In this document: positions 35,260 to 45,226 of the stretch, piece by piece
Layout: each line of letters begins with the position of its first letter
Position numbering within the stretch: position 1 is the first letter of the stretch
NCBI RefSeq assembly: GCF_004770905.1
Contig: NZ_RQHT01000012.1
Coordinates: 310,001-374,000, forward strand
Direction of reading: 5' to 3'
Source of the DNA: Leptospira bandrabouensis
GTDB taxonomy: Bacteria; Spirochaetota; Leptospiria; Leptospirales; Leptospiraceae
DNA: 64,000 nt
Notes under the pieces: model-generated
What the model was told of the DNA's origin: nothing
Seen by the model: only the letters and a program-made list of their open reading frames with translations
Databases searched by the model: none
Position numbers and translations under genes: made by a program

Positions 35260-35748
35260 TTGGTATATACCGAGGAAAACATCAGAGAACTTATTTTACG
35301 CGTTCTCGCTCCACCTCTAGCGCTTTTTTCGCTCCAAGTACAGAATCGGAAAAACCACGCCCTCATTGAGATAGAACTTGATCATCTCACAGACAAAACT
35401 GGCTCTGCTAGTTTGGAAGACTGTGAGAATGTGTCTAGGAGACTCAAAGAGGAGCTGGATTTATGGGGAGATGAATTTGATTTCACTCTCCAAGTCTCCT
35501 CCGCGGGAGCAGAACGTGTTTTGCGCCTGCCGGAGGATTTAAGTCGTTTCCAAGGACTTTTAGTTAAACTAGAAGTACCGCTGGAAACAGGGAAATGGGA
35601 CAAACGATTGTATCGTTTGGGACCGGTTTCGGGGGATTCTGTTGAGCTTACGCTTTACGATCGTAAAACTCGACACAAAAAGAACCAAAAATCGGTATTG
35701 ATGCCCATCGCAGAAATACGAAAGGGAAATTTGTATTTAGAAATTTAA
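35260..35748 (+). CDS. rimP: Ribosome maturation factor RimP
   Basis: 162 residues. N-terminal alpha/beta domain (about 10-85) with LIEIELDHLTDKTGSASLEDC and SRRLKEELD, then LQVSSAGAERVLRLPED, the conserved RimP block equivalent to VSSPGLDRPL, and a C-terminal SH3-like barrel. RimP acts in 30S subunit assembly. The start is a TTG with GGAAATGG just upstream; no ATG is available before the fold begins. It is the first gene of the classic rimP-nusA-infB cluster, with nusA 4 bp downstream. Confidence 0.9.
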   Translation: MVYTEENIRELILRVLAPPLALFSLQVQNRKNHALIEIELDHLTDKTGSASLEDCENVSRRLKEELDLWGDEFDFTLQVSSAGAERVLRLPEDLSRFQGLLVKLEVPLETGKWDKRLYRLGPVSGDSVELTLYDRKTRHKKNQKSVLMPIAEIRKGNLYLEI

Positions 35749-35752
35749 GACT

Positions 35753-37150
35753 ATGGCGACAAAACAAGCAACGAAAGAAACTGGGCTATTCGAAGCCATC
35801 CAACAATTCTGTCAGGACAAATCTCTTGATAAAGACCTCGTATACGGTGTCATCCGCGACTCCCTTCTTGCCGCCTATCGCAAAAAAGTCGGTTTAGAAG
35901 CGGAAACAGATGACCGTTGCCAAGTCGACTTTGGATCCGACAACAAAAACGAAATCATCATCTCCGTACTACGTGATGTGGTAGAAGATAAAACAACAAA
36001 CCCTCTAGAGATCTCTTTGGAAGACGCGCAAAAATTGGACCCAAAAGCAGAAGTGGGAACCCAAATGAGAGTGTTTGAAAAACCTCAAGACCTTTCTCGG
36101 GTTCTTTCCAGCCAAGCCAAACAAATGGTATTCCAACGTTTGCGAGATATGGAAAAAGAATTACTCTACCAAGAGTATAAATCCAAAGAAGGGGAACTCA
36201 CTCACGGGTACTTCCAACGTTGGAAAAAAGACATCATGTCCATCGACCTGGGTAAGGTAGAAGGGATCATGTTAAAAAAAGACCAAAACCCTGGGGAAAA
36301 ATACCGCCAAGGGGATCGTCTGAAAGCCATCATTTCTCGTGTAGAACTTCGTCCCCGCGAACCAATGCCTGTCATCACACTCTCTCGTGCTTCGGGTGAC
36401 TTTGTGAAAAAACTCTTCGAAATGGAAATTCCCGAAGTTTATGACGGCATCGTAGAAATCAAAGATGTTGCCCGCATTCCATCTTACAGAACCAAGGTGG
36501 TTGTTACCACAAGTAAGTCTGATGTAGATCCTGTGGGAGCTTGTGTAGGAATGAAAGGGGTTCGGATCCAAGCCATCGTTCGTGAACTTGGAAACGAAAG
36601 AATCGATATCGTCCTTCATTCAGATGAACCTAGTGTATTCATCGCCAATGCGATCTCACCGGCAAAACCAGTCGAGGTACATGTGGACAGAAAAAGAGGA
36701 GATGCTCTTGTCATCGTTCCTGATGAATCTCTTTCTCTTGCCATCGGAATCAACGGGTCCAACGTAAAACTTGTATCCCAACTTTCCGGTTTCAAAATCG
36801 ACATCAAAACCGTATCCCAATACAACCAGGAACTAGCTTCACCAGAAGCTCGTGAAAAACTGGATCGACTCTTCAATGCCCAACAAGAAGCAATGGAAGA
36901 ATCAGAAGACCAATATGATGGTGCTTCAGAAGAAGGTGATGAGGACTCTGAGTTCACTCCACTTTCTGAAGTTCCTGGTCTTACCCCAAGGATCGTTGGC
37001 CTTCTCGAAGCCGGCGGGATCAAAAATGTGGAAACCCTTCTCGAGTTCAGCCAAGAGGAACTTTCGAAAATTTCCGGAATCGGGAAAACGACAGCAGAGC
37101 AAATTTTACGCCTGCTTCGTGAATCTATCGAATGGGTAGAAGAGGGTTAA
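35753..37150 (+). CDS. nusA: Transcription elongation/termination factor NusA
   Basis: 465 residues: N-terminal RNA polymerase-binding domain (about 10-130), S1 domain (about 140-205), two KH domains (about 210-345; GACVGMKGVRIQAIVRELGNERIDI is the first KH core), an acidic linker (about 385-405), and a helix-hairpin-helix at the end (about 405-460; LEAGGIKNVETLL, LSKISGIGKTTAEQIL). NusA controls pausing, termination and antitermination. It lies between rimP and infB, as in most bacteria. Confidence 0.95.
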   Translation: MATKQATKETGLFEAIQQFCQDKSLDKDLVYGVIRDSLLAAYRKKVGLEAETDDRCQVDFGSDNKNEIIISVLRDVVEDKTTNPLEISLEDAQKLDPKAEVGTQMRVFEKPQDLSRVLSSQAKQMVFQRLRDMEKELLYQEYKSKEGELTHGYFQRWKKDIMSIDLGKVEGIMLKKDQNPGEKYRQGDRLKAIISRVELRPREPMPVITLSRASGDFVKKLFEMEIPEVYDGIVEIKDVARIPSYRTKVVVTTSKSDVDPVGACVGMKGVRIQAIVRELGNERIDIVLHSDEPSVFIANAISPAKPVEVHVDRKRGDALVIVPDESLSLAIGINGSNVKLVSQLSGFKIDIKTVSQYNQELASPEAREKLDRLFNAQQEAMEESEDQYDGASEEGDEDSEFTPLSEVPGLTPRIVGLLEAGGIKNVETLLEFSQEELSKISGIGKTTAEQILRLLRESIEWVEEG

Positions 37151-37165
37151 GTTTTAAGGCATAAT

Positions 37166-39883
37166 ATGGAAGAGCAAAAATCGATTAAAGAAACCCTCCA
37201 GCAGGGAGCCAGTGGTGACAAAACCAAGAAAAAACTTGTCATCAAGAAAAAAGCGGCACCTGCAGATGAGAAAAAAGAATCCAGTGCGAACACGCAAGCA
37301 CAAGAAACAGCAAAACCTGTTTCGACTCCTTCGCAAACTTCGGACAAAAAGAAGGATTTGAATGAACTCATTCGTGAGGAAGCTAAAAGACAGGGACTCG
37401 GTTCCGGTCCGCAAGCTCCTTCCCAAGCATCACCTATTGTGTCCCGGCCAGAAAGAAAACCGGAACCACAACCAGAACGAGAAAGACCTCCGATGGATCG
37501 TAAACCCGAATCCATCCTTTCTGGTGATACTTCTTCCCCTAACTACCGTTCCGGCGGTGGTTCCGGCCAAGGTGGCCAACAAGGGGGAGGAAACCAAGGT
37601 TATTTTAGAAAAGAAGATCGTAACCCTATTGTATCTCGTCCTACGACTCCGCGTCCGCAAAGACCGGAAGGACAGGGCGGCGGTTACCAAGGAAATCGCG
37701 GGCCTGGCCAAGGTGGTGGCGGCTACCAAGGAAATCGCGGACCTGGACAAGGTGGCGGTGGTTACCAAGGAAATCGCGGACCCGGACAAGGTGGCGGTGG
37801 TTACCAAGGAAATCGCGGACCTGGACAAGGTGGCGGTGGTTACCAAGGAAATCGTGGACCTGGACAGGGTGGCCCCGGTGGTTACCAAGGAAACCGTGGA
37901 GCTAGACCCATCGGCCAAGGTGGACCTGGTAGTGGCACGGGAAGACCTCCTGGCGATGCTCCGTTTGGTGCACCTGGTGGACCTCCCGGTGCCGGTGGTG
38001 CCAGCGGTGCCAAAAAGAAAGTATTCGATAAAGAAAAGGGCGGAAGAGAAGAAAACGAAAACACAAAGTTTTTCAAACAATCTTTCCGCAAACAAAAGGC
38101 ACAAGCAGCTGCGCTTGCAGCAGTCCCTAAAGAAATCTCCATTTTGGAAAACATCCAAGTGGGAGAGATTGCTAAAAAATTGAATTTAAAACCTGGTGAA
38201 GTCATCAGTAAACTCATGAAAATGGGGATGATGGTGACCATCAATAACGTGATCGATGCAGAAACTGCTTCTATCCTTGCTGACGATTACGGTTGTAAGG
38301 TGAAAATTGTTTCCCTTTACGATGAAACCGTCATCGAAGAAGAAAAGGATGATCCAGCAGATTATATCACACGTCCTCCTGTTGTGACGATTATGGGTCA
38401 CGTGGACCATGGTAAAACGAAACTCCTTGATACCATTCGATCTTCTCGAGTGGCAGAAGGAGAATCGGGTGGAATCACTCAGCACATCGGTGCTTACCAA
38501 GTAGAAACAGAACGCGGAAAAATCGCCTTCCTCGATACACCTGGTCACGAAGCCTTTACTTCGATGAGAGCACGTGGTGCCTCCGTAACCGACATTGTTG
38601 TGTTAGTGGTTGCAGCCGACGACGGGGTGATGCCTCAAACGATTGAAGCCATCAACCACGCCAAAGAAGCAGAAGTGCCAATTATTGTTGCGGTCAACAA
38701 AATTGACCTTCCAGCCGCTAACCCAGAGAAGGTAAGACAAGAACTCTCTAACTACGGTTTACAACCAGAAGAATGGGGTGGAACAACCATCTTCTGTGAT
38801 ATCTCTGCTAAAAGTAATATTGGTATTGATAAACTTCTTGAGATGTTAATCATCCAAGCAGAACTTCTGGATCACAAAGCCAACCCAAAACGAAAAGCAA
38901 AAGGAACCATTGTGGAAGCAAAACTCGATCCAGGTCGTGGTGCTGTGGCTACGGTTCTTATCCAAAACGGAACTCTTCGTGTAGGTGATGCATTTGTTGC
39001 AGGAGTGCATGCGGGACGTGTTCGTGCGATGTATGACGACCTTGGTCGTTCCATCAAAGAAGCGGGCCCATCCTTTCCAGCTCTTGTGACAGGACTCGAT
39101 GGGGTCCCTGATGCAGGTGCTCCCTTTGATGTGGTGATTGACGACAAAGAAGCAAGAACCATCTCTCATAGCCGTCAAGATTATGAAAGACTCGGCCAAT
39201 CAAAGAATGCGGCTACTCGTGTGACACTCGACAATATGAGTGAGATCATCAAACAAGGTGCTCTCAAAGAACTCAAAGTGATCATCAAAGCAGACGTTCG
39301 CGGATCTACAGAAGCGGTGAAAGAAGCACTAGAAAAACTTTCGACTGCCGACGTTCGCCTCAATGTAATCCATGCGGGAACAGGTGCGATTGTGGATTCT
39401 GATATCATTCTCGCTTCCGCATCGAATGCAATCGTGATTGGTTTCCATACTCGTGCGAATCCAAAAACGGTTTCCCTTGCTGAGAAAGAAAAAGTCGAAA
39501 TCAAATACTACAGTATCATCTACGATGTAGTGAACGAAGTAAAAGCGTCCATGGAAGGAATGCTCGAACCGGAAAAAGTGGAAAACATCATTGGTAAAGT
39601 TGAGATCAGAGATGTATTCAAAATTTCCAAAGTGGGTAACATTGCAGGTTGTATGGTGAAATCTGGTAAGGTAACCAAACAAGCCTATGTTCGAGTTGTT
39701 TCGAGCGAAACCGGTGAAATCACTTGGGAAGGTAAGATCAAAAACCTCAAACGTATGAAAGACGATGTGGCTGATGTTCTGACTGGATTTGAGTGTGGTA
39801 TCTTACTCGATGGATTCAATGACTTCTCTGTGGGTGACGAAATCGAAGCATACGAGATTCGCGAGATTGCTCGTAAACTGTAA
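37166..39883 (+). CDS. infB: Translation initiation factor IF-2
   Basis: 905 residues. A basic, disordered N-terminus (about 1-170) is followed by a Gly-rich tandem repeat (about 173-250), an IF2_N region (about 325-380), the GTPase domain (G1 GHVDHGKT, G3 DTPGH, G4 NKID, G5 SAK; about 405-575) and domains II-IV. IF-2 brings initiator tRNA to the 30S subunit. The Gly/Gln/Asn/Arg repeat in the linker is an oddity (see separate entry). AAGG lies six bases before the ATG. Part of the rimP operon, 15 bp after nusA. Confidence 0.95.
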   Translation: MEEQKSIKETLQQGASGDKTKKKLVIKKKAAPADEKKESSANTQAQETAKPVSTPSQTSDKKKDLNELIREEAKRQGLGSGPQAPSQASPIVSRPERKPEPQPERERPPMDRKPESILSGDTSSPNYRSGGGSGQGGQQGGGNQGYFRKEDRNPIVSRPTTPRPQRPEGQGGGYQGNRGPGQGGGGYQGNRGPGQGGGGYQGNRGPGQGGGGYQGNRGPGQGGGGYQGNRGPGQGGPGGYQGNRGARPIGQGGPGSGTGRPPGDAPFGAPGGPPGAGGASGAKKKVFDKEKGGREENENTKFFKQSFRKQKAQAAALAAVPKEISILENIQVGEIAKKLNLKPGEVISKLMKMGMMVTINNVIDAETASILADDYGCKVKIVSLYDETVIEEEKDDPADYITRPPVVTIMGHVDHGKTKLLDTIRSSRVAEGESGGITQHIGAYQVETERGKIAFLDTPGHEAFTSMRARGASVTDIVVLVVAADDGVMPQTIEAINHAKEAEVPIIVAVNKIDLPAANPEKVRQELSNYGLQPEEWGGTTIFCDISAKSNIGIDKLLEMLIIQAELLDHKANPKRKAKGTIVEAKLDPGRGAVATVLIQNGTLRVGDAFVAGVHAGRVRAMYDDLGRSIKEAGPSFPALVTGLDGVPDAGAPFDVVIDDKEARTISHSRQDYERLGQSKNAATRVTLDNMSEIIKQGALKELKVIIKADVRGSTEAVKEALEKLSTADVRLNVIHAGTGAIVDSDIILASASNAIVIGFHTRANPKTVSLAEKEKVEIKYYSIIYDVVNEVKASMEGMLEPEKVENIIGKVEIRDVFKISKVGNIAGCMVKSGKVTKQAYVRVVSSETGEITWEGKIKNLKRMKDDVADVLTGFECGILLDGFNDFSVGDEIEAYEIREIARKL
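37682..37876 (+). repeat. 39-bp tandem repeat inside infB
   Basis: Five in-frame copies of a 39-bp unit encode [13 protein letters not shown], with a partial sixth copy after 37876. Copies two to four are almost identical and differ only by synonymous changes, which suggests recent expansion. Copy number is likely to vary between strains. Confidence 0.9.
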
Positions 39884-39893
39884 GGTAGCGTAA

Positions 39894-40310
39894 ATGAATC
39901 CTATTCGAATGAAAAAACTCGAATCGGAGATCATTCGCCTTATCTCCACGGCCATATTGGAAGGTAAGGTAAAAGACCCTCGGGTTTTTTTGCCGAGTTT
40001 CCACCGAATCGAAATTAGTGAAGACTTAAAGTATGCGAAAGTATACTTTACTGCTCTTTGTAATAACAACGAAAGAAAAAAACTCACACAAGGGCTTGTC
40101 TCTTGTGCTGGTTTTTTATCTTCGCTTGTCGGTAAAAATTTACACTTACATACCAATCCAAAATTTAGTTTTGTCTGGGATAATAATTACATCAAAAGTT
40201 TGGAAGTGAATCGTCTGATTGATGAGTCTGCTCCGAAAACTCTTTTTGAAGAACTCCATCCAGACCAGTCCGAATCTAATACGGATTTAGAAGAGGATTC
40301 GGATACTTAA
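39894..40310 (+). CDS. rbfA: Ribosome-binding factor A
   Basis: 138 residues with the single KH-like domain of RbfA: MKKLESEIIRLISTAI, then KDPRVFLPSFHRIEISEDLKYAKVYFTAL and LHLHTNPKFSFVWDNN, and a short acidic tail. RbfA is a cold-shock 16S rRNA processing factor of the 30S subunit. AAGG lies upstream of the ATG, which is 10 bp after infB. Position between infB and truB is canonical. Confidence 0.92.
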   Translation: MNPIRMKKLESEIIRLISTAILEGKVKDPRVFLPSFHRIEISEDLKYAKVYFTALCNNNERKKLTQGLVSCAGFLSSLVGKNLHLHTNPKFSFVWDNNYIKSLEVNRLIDESAPKTLFEELHPDQSESNTDLEEDSDT

Positions 40311-40338
40311 ATATCCTTTTCATCCCAAACAAAATCTG

Positions 40339-40434
40339 ATGGTGATGGAATTAACCAAGAGTAAAGTTAAGGAACGTAAAAAAAGAATTCTTTTTAACGT
40401 TTTTGTTGTCTTGCAACTTACTTTGATTTGGTGA
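40339..40434 (+). CDS. Possible 31-residue membrane peptide
   Basis: A short frame begins MVMELTKSKVKERKKR and ends with a hydrophobic run to LIW. It fits a basic head plus single membrane segment and lies in the rbfA-truB gap. There is no convincing ribosome binding site, and such frames arise by chance, so this is a candidate only. Confidence 0.15.
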   Translation: MVMELTKSKVKERKKRILFNVFVVLQLTLIW

Positions 40435-40442
40435 CAATTCTT

Positions 40443-41372
40443 ATGTCTAAACCCTATCATTCTGGATTTTTATTTGTTTATAAACCACCTGGAATCACAA
40501 GTTCCGATTTGGTTTTGAAAACCAAACGGATCTTAGGTCAAAAATCCGTGGGCCATACAGGAACCCTTGACCGGTTTGCAGAAGGACTTCTCATTTTACC
40601 ATGTGGGGACTATACTGCTTTCTCCCAAGTATTTCTCGGAAAAGATAAAACTTATCTGGCCGAGGTAATCGTGGGACTTCGCACCGATTCAGGTGACCCA
40701 GATGGGGTTGTGGAAGTGGATGAAAGGGAGACGATCCTACCTCGTTTTGAATCCGAATTTCCGATCAATCGTTTGGATGCGGAACTAGAATCTCTCACCA
40801 AACAAAAGACGCAAAAAGCCCCGAAAATTTCTGCACTCAAAGTCGGAGGAAAACGTCAGTCCGACCTTTTTCGAGAAGGTACAGTGGTAGAGGAAAAAGA
40901 ACGTGCCATAACCATCCATTCCGTAAGGGATATCCAAAGGACGAAAGAGGGGTTTTCCTTTCGAATCCATGTAAGTTCTGGAACCTATATCCGCAAAATC
41001 ATCTTAGACCTTTCTGAAAAATGGGGAATACCTCTTTCTCTAGGGAAACTCGTCAGAGAATCCATTGGTGAATACGATTTGAACGGGGTGAAGACCTTCG
41101 ACCAAATTTCTGACAAGGACCTCAAGAATTGGAAAGAAGTGTTCCCGCTTCCCACACGCATCGTGGATGAAACTGAAAAAAAAGCTGTGATCCACGGAGG
41201 ATACATCTGGGACAAACTTCCAAAACCTGTCGAAAACGGTTTTTATATCGTGGACGCAGACGAAAAAACCATCCTTGCTTGGTGTGATTACGAAGGGAAA
41301 CCGGACCACATTCCTTACCGGTATCGGAAAGTATTTTTTGACCCTTCTGCAAAAATTATGTTTTCTAAATGA
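40443..41372 (+). CDS. truB: tRNA pseudouridine-55 synthase TruB
   Basis: 309 residues from the ATG at 40443 (an upstream GTG at 40428 is less likely). The start GFLFVYKPPGITS and the catalytic block GHTGTLDRFAEGLLILPCG are TruB signatures; the Asp in TLD is the catalytic residue. KAPKISALKVGGKR and GTYIRKIILDL also match. It modifies U55 in the T-loop of tRNAs. It is in the usual place between rbfA and rpsO. Confidence 0.93.
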   Translation: MSKPYHSGFLFVYKPPGITSSDLVLKTKRILGQKSVGHTGTLDRFAEGLLILPCGDYTAFSQVFLGKDKTYLAEVIVGLRTDSGDPDGVVEVDERETILPRFESEFPINRLDAELESLTKQKTQKAPKISALKVGGKRQSDLFREGTVVEEKERAITIHSVRDIQRTKEGFSFRIHVSSGTYIRKIILDLSEKWGIPLSLGKLVRESIGEYDLNGVKTFDQISDKDLKNWKEVFPLPTRIVDETEKKAVIHGGYIWDKLPKPVENGFYIVDADEKTILAWCDYEGKPDHIPYRYRKVFFDPSAKIMFSK

Positions 41373-41398
41373 GACCTTATTAAAATCTGGACACTAGT

Positions 41399-41665
41399 AT
41401 GATCACAAAAGAACAAAAACAGCAGATCATTGCTACATTCGGTAGCAAACCAAACGACACAGGTTCTGCAGAAGTACAAATCGCTCTTCTCGACTCTCGA
41501 ATCAAAGACCTTACTGAGCATTTCAAAGCGAACAAGAAGGACTTCCACTCTCGCCGCGGTCTAATCGCAATGGTGAACCAGAGAAAGAGTTTGTTGGAAT
41601 ATTTGAAAAAATCCAACGTAGAAAGTTATAAAAAGCTGATTGAAAAACTCGGCCTTAGGAAGTAA
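41399..41665 (+). CDS. rpsO: 30S ribosomal protein S15
   Basis: 88 residues, exact family length. [34 protein letters not shown] and [11 protein letters not shown] are S15 signatures. S15 binds 16S rRNA early in 30S assembly. The start ATG at 41399 is preceded by GGA nine bases upstream. Its last codons form one side of the hairpin that covers the pnp start. Confidence 0.97.
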   Translation: MITKEQKQQIIATFGSKPNDTGSAEVQIALLDSRIKDLTEHFKANKKDFHSRRGLIAMVNQRKSLLEYLKKSNVESYKKLIEKLGLRK

Positions 41666-41675
41666 TTCCTATGGC
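41652..41675 (+). promoter_or_regulatory. Hairpin masking the pnp ribosome binding site and start
   Basis: GCCTTAGGAA (41652-41661) pairs with TTCCTATGGC (41666-41675) across loop GTAA, with one T-T mismatch. The 5' arm carries AGGAA, the likely Shine-Dalgarno of pnp, and the 3' arm contains its ATG (41671). The loop includes the rpsO stop codon, so ribosomes finishing rpsO would open the stem. This suggests coupling or autoregulation of pnp. Confidence 0.55.
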
Positions 41676-43761
41676 TACAGAGTTCACTGGTTCTTGGGGT
41701 AGAGACTCTATCACCATTGAGACCGGCAAGTGGGCAAAACAAGCTCACGGGTCGGTTGTATACAAAACCGGAAATTTGGTCCTGCTTGCCACTGTTTGTG
41801 CAGCTGACGAACCAAAAGAAGGACAAGATTTTTTCCCACTCACTTGCGAATACACGGAGAAAGCTTACTCGGTAGGTCGTTTTCCAGGCGGTTACTTCAA
41901 ACGTGAAGCAAAACCGGCAGAACACGAAGTTCTCCTTTCTAGAATTTTAGATCGTCCCATTCGCCCTATGTTCCCTGAAGGTTACTTCTCGGAAGTTCAA
42001 CTTCTCGTACAAGTATTATCAGCAGACAAACAAGTTTCTGTCCAAGGTCATGCGATTAACGCAGCTTCGGCGGCACTTTCTGTATCATCGATTCCTTTTG
42101 CGGGTCCCATTGCCGGTGCTCGTATCGGTCGAATTGGTGGTGAGTTTATCTTAAACCCAACGAACGAAGAAATTACAAAATCCGATTTGGATTTGGTTGT
42201 TGCGGGAACTAAAGATGCCATCGTCATGATCGAAGGGGAAGCAAACGAAATCTCCAAAGAAGATATGATGGCAGCCCTTCGTTTTGCACAAGAACAGTTG
42301 AAAGTGGCTGTGGCAATGCAAGAAGAGTTGGCTAAGAAAAATGGAACTGTCAAAAAGGAAGTTGTTTTAAAAGCTCCTGATAAAGAACTCCATGCAAAAA
42401 TTCGTGAGTTCGCGTTTGATCGTTTGACTGCTGCTAACAAAAATGCAGACAAAGCAAAACGTAACGATGACATCAAAGCCATTAACAAGGAAACAGTAGA
42501 ACATTTTAAAACTCTACTCGCTCCAGAAGATAAATCAAAAGATATCAAACATTTTTTACATGAATTAGAATATGAAGTAGTCCGCGAACTTGTGCTAGGC
42601 GAAGGAATTCGTTTTGACGGTCGTAAAACCAACGAAATACGTCAAATTTCTTGTGAGATCGATGTGCTTCCTGGACCTCATGGTTCGGCAGTTTTTACCA
42701 GAGGACAAACACAATCACTTGGGGTCATGACACTCGGAACCACTTCCGACAACCAAAGATACGAAACTTTGGAAGGTTCTAAAGAGAAGAACTTTATGTT
42801 GCATTACAATTTCCCAGCTTTCTCTGTGGGAGAGGTGCGACGTAACTCAGGTCCTGGCCGACGTGAAATTGGACATGGAAACCTAGCAGAACGTGCGATC
42901 AAAAAAGTCCTTCCTTCTCAGACCGATTTCCCTTATGTCATTCGACTAGTTTCTGAAATTTTAGAATCCAATGGATCTTCCTCAATGGCATCCGTATGTT
43001 CGGGAACCTTAGCCCTAATGGCTGGGGGAGTTCCGATTTCTGGTCCTGTGTCTGGAATTGCCATGGGTCTTTTCAGTGATGAAAAAGGTCGTTTTGCAGT
43101 TCTTTCCGATATCGCCGGTATCGAAGATCATTTTGGAGATATGGATTTCAAACTCGCAGGAACCAAAAAAGGGATCACTGCTTTCCAAATGGATCTAAAA
43201 GTCAACGGACTTGGTTTGGAAGTTTTACAAAAAGCCATCGAACAAGCAGAAGTAGGTCGTGACCATATCCTAGGGGAGATGAACAAAGCCATTTCTTCTG
43301 TGAAAGGTAATTTGAGCCTCAATGCACCACGCATCACTCAAAAACAAATTCCAAAAGATCGAATTGGTGAACTCATTGGCCCAGGTGGTAAAATGATCCG
43401 TGCGATCATCGAACAATCTGGATCAGAAATTTCTGTGGATGACACAGGTAAAGTGACCATTGCTTCACCAAGTGAAGAGTCTAAAGCAAAAGCCATCGCC
43501 ATGATCGATGGGATTTTTGAAGAAATCGAAGTAGGAAAAATCTACGATGGCGTCATCAAACGAATTGCTGATTTTGGTGCCTTCGTGGAAATTCTTCCTG
43601 GTAAAGAAGGTCTCTGTCATATCTCTAAATTGGATGTGAAACGAGTGCAATCGGTTCGTGATATTGTTTCCGAAGGGGACAAAATCCAGGTAAAGGTAAT
43701 TTCCGTTGATAAAATGGGAAAAATCGATCTTTCTCGTAAGGATGTTCTTTTAGACAACTAA
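41671..43761 (+). CDS. pnp: Polyribonucleotide nucleotidyltransferase (PNPase)
   Basis: 696 residues: two RNase PH domains (about 10-140 and 310-540) separated by an all-helical segment, then KH (about 550-610, [16 protein letters not shown]) and S1 (about 620-690, [21 protein letters not shown]). The second core has [17 protein letters not shown] sequence and [16 protein letters not shown]. PNPase degrades RNA from the 3' end using phosphate. It starts 5 bp after rpsO; the rpsO-pnp order is widely conserved. Confidence 0.97.
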   Translation: MATEFTGSWGRDSITIETGKWAKQAHGSVVYKTGNLVLLATVCAADEPKEGQDFFPLTCEYTEKAYSVGRFPGGYFKREAKPAEHEVLLSRILDRPIRPMFPEGYFSEVQLLVQVLSADKQVSVQGHAINAASAALSVSSIPFAGPIAGARIGRIGGEFILNPTNEEITKSDLDLVVAGTKDAIVMIEGEANEISKEDMMAALRFAQEQLKVAVAMQEELAKKNGTVKKEVVLKAPDKELHAKIREFAFDRLTAANKNADKAKRNDDIKAINKETVEHFKTLLAPEDKSKDIKHFLHELEYEVVRELVLGEGIRFDGRKTNEIRQISCEIDVLPGPHGSAVFTRGQTQSLGVMTLGTTSDNQRYETLEGSKEKNFMLHYNFPAFSVGEVRRNSGPGRREIGHGNLAERAIKKVLPSQTDFPYVIRLVSEILESNGSSSMASVCSGTLALMAGGVPISGPVSGIAMGLFSDEKGRFAVLSDIAGIEDHFGDMDFKLAGTKKGITAFQMDLKVNGLGLEVLQKAIEQAEVGRDHILGEMNKAISSVKGNLSLNAPRITQKQIPKDRIGELIGPGGKMIRAIIEQSGSEISVDDTGKVTIASPSEESKAKAIAMIDGIFEEIEVGKIYDGVIKRIADFGAFVEILPGKEGLCHISKLDVKRVQSVRDIVSEGDKIQVKVISVDKMGKIDLSRKDVLLDN

Positions 43762-43766
43762 ACAGT

Positions 43767-43790
43767 CCCCAAACAACTGTTTGGGGGGAG
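43767..43790 (+). promoter_or_regulatory. Hairpin next to the M16 protease ribosome binding site
   Basis: CCCCAAACA (43767-43775) and TGTTTGGGG (43778-43786) are perfect complements. The 3' arm runs directly into GGAG (43787-43790), the ribosome binding site of the gene starting at 43799. No T-run follows, so it is not a terminator. It may protect the 3' end of pnp or tune translation of the next gene. Confidence 0.5.
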
Positions 43791-43798
43791 TAAAACCA

Positions 43799-45085
43799 AT
43801 GGCATCCGTCATCGAGTGTAAACGAACCGTTTTACCCAATGGGTTAACGGTTCTCTTTCAACCTATGAAACACGCATCCTCTATGGGGGTGGGTGTTTTT
43901 TTAAAACAAGGCAGTCTTGCCGAAACTAATTCCGAACATGGTTACTTTCACTTTTTAGAGCATATGCTCTTTAAGGATACCGAACGTAGAACGAGTAAAG
44001 AAATTGCGGAATCCATCGAAAGAGTCGGTGGAATTCTAAATGGTTCGACTGGTCGTGAATACACACAGTACTACGTGGTCGCGATCAAAGACCAAGCAGA
44101 ACTTGCTTTTGATATTCTTTCCGATATGTTATTTCGTCCTCTCTTTCGCAAAGAAGACATCCATACGGAAAAAGGTGTCATTATGGAAGAAATGCGTTCT
44201 TATGAAGACGCTCCTGATGACTTTGTTTATGATTATTATTTTCGTAATATCTTTGAAAAGTCACCTTACGGACGTGATATCATAGGTACCAAAAAATCTG
44301 TCACTGGGGTCAGTGAAAAATCCATCCGGACATTCTTTCAAAAACACTATTTCCCTAAAAATATGGTGATTTCCGTTTCAGGAAATTTTACTTGGGAAAA
44401 AATTTTGGACCTAACTAATAAATATTTTTCTTTTGAAAATCCAAAGGGAAAAAATCCGACGGAACTTATCATTCCAGCACCTAAAAAAAGTTATTCGAAG
44501 CATTTGGAGCGCCGGAAAATCGAACAGTTCCATATCATGCTTGGTGTGAATGGAAACAAACGGGATTACCGAACCGTAACTGTCACCCAACTCATTTCGA
44601 CAATCCTTGGTGGGGGAATGGCATCTCGTCTTTTCCAAAACATCAGAGAAAAAGAAGGACTTTGTTATAGCATTTATAGTTTTCCTTCCTATTACAAAAC
44701 TACGGGATTATTTTCTATTTCTTCTGCGACTTCCAAAGAAAAGGCAGCACGTTGTGTGGAACTCATTCTAAAGGAACTCGAAAGTATTTCCAAAAATGGG
44801 TTTTCCAAATCGGAACTTGCCGATGCAAAATCTAACCAAATGGGTTCGATTGCCATAGGATACGAACTTCCCGAAAACCGAATGAATAATATTGGTCTCC
44901 AAGAAATTTATTATGGTAAGTATTTTTCTTTGGAAGACCGAATGAAATCCATCAAGTCTGTGACCTTAGAGGAAATCAATGAAACCGCTAAACAGTTGTT
45001 TGATTTAAAGAAAGTGCATTTGTCTTGTGTGGGAGATATGTCTGAATCTCAGTTTGCCAAAATCCCTGTCCAGTTTGGTGGTTAG
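43799..45085 (+). CDS. M16-family zinc peptidase
   Basis: 428 residues from the ATG at 43799, which follows GGGGAG. The inverted zinc motif is HFLEH (about 45-49), with the third ligand expected in the later Glu-rich stretch EKGVIMEEMRSYEDAPDD. The C-terminal half has LGGGMASRLFQNIREKEGLCYS, the conserved Arg/Tyr substrate-binding block of the family (insulinase/mitochondrial processing peptidase group). No signal peptide. This PNPase-M16-dUTPase order occurs in many bacteria. Confidence 0.9.
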   Translation: MASVIECKRTVLPNGLTVLFQPMKHASSMGVGVFLKQGSLAETNSEHGYFHFLEHMLFKDTERRTSKEIAESIERVGGILNGSTGREYTQYYVVAIKDQAELAFDILSDMLFRPLFRKEDIHTEKGVIMEEMRSYEDAPDDFVYDYYFRNIFEKSPYGRDIIGTKKSVTGVSEKSIRTFFQKHYFPKNMVISVSGNFTWEKILDLTNKYFSFENPKGKNPTELIIPAPKKSYSKHLERRKIEQFHIMLGVNGNKRDYRTVTVTQLISTILGGGMASRLFQNIREKEGLCYSIYSFPSYYKTTGLFSISSATSKEKAARCVELILKELESISKNGFSKSELADAKSNQMGSIAIGYELPENRMNNIGLQEIYYGKYFSLEDRMKSIKSVTLEEINETAKQLFDLKKVHLSCVGDMSESQFAKIPVQFGG

Positions 45086-45111
45086 GTGAAAAAGGCCGGA
45101 AAGAAGCCAGA

Positions 45112-45198
45112 ATGAAGACTGGAAAAAAACAAACTTCACAAAGAAGATACGAAGCAGGTAGGATCTTTGGCAAGAACCTTCTGGCCTGGAACCAATAA
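45112..45198 (+). CDS. Possible 28-residue basic peptide
   Basis: A short frame with GGAAAG upstream reads MKTGKKQTSQRRYEAGRIFG and ends in LLAWNQ. It fills part of the gap between the M16 and dUTPase genes. It is basic and without known relatives to me. It could be chance. Confidence 0.15.
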   Translation: MKTGKKQTSQRRYEAGRIFGKNLLAWNQ

Positions 45199-45226
45199 AA
45201 AGAAAACAAAGCAAACAAAGGACAAA

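Noticed and set aside
37430..38158. 242-codon frame antisense to infB
   Set aside because: It is the shadow of the Gly-rich tandem repeat: a repeat in one frame keeps the others free of stops. Its composition is low-complexity Ser/Thr/Arg and no start signal is seen.
42048..42632. 194-codon frame antisense to pnp
   Set aside because: Pnp is unmistakable across this region; the antisense frame has Ser-rich shadow composition and no ribosome binding site.
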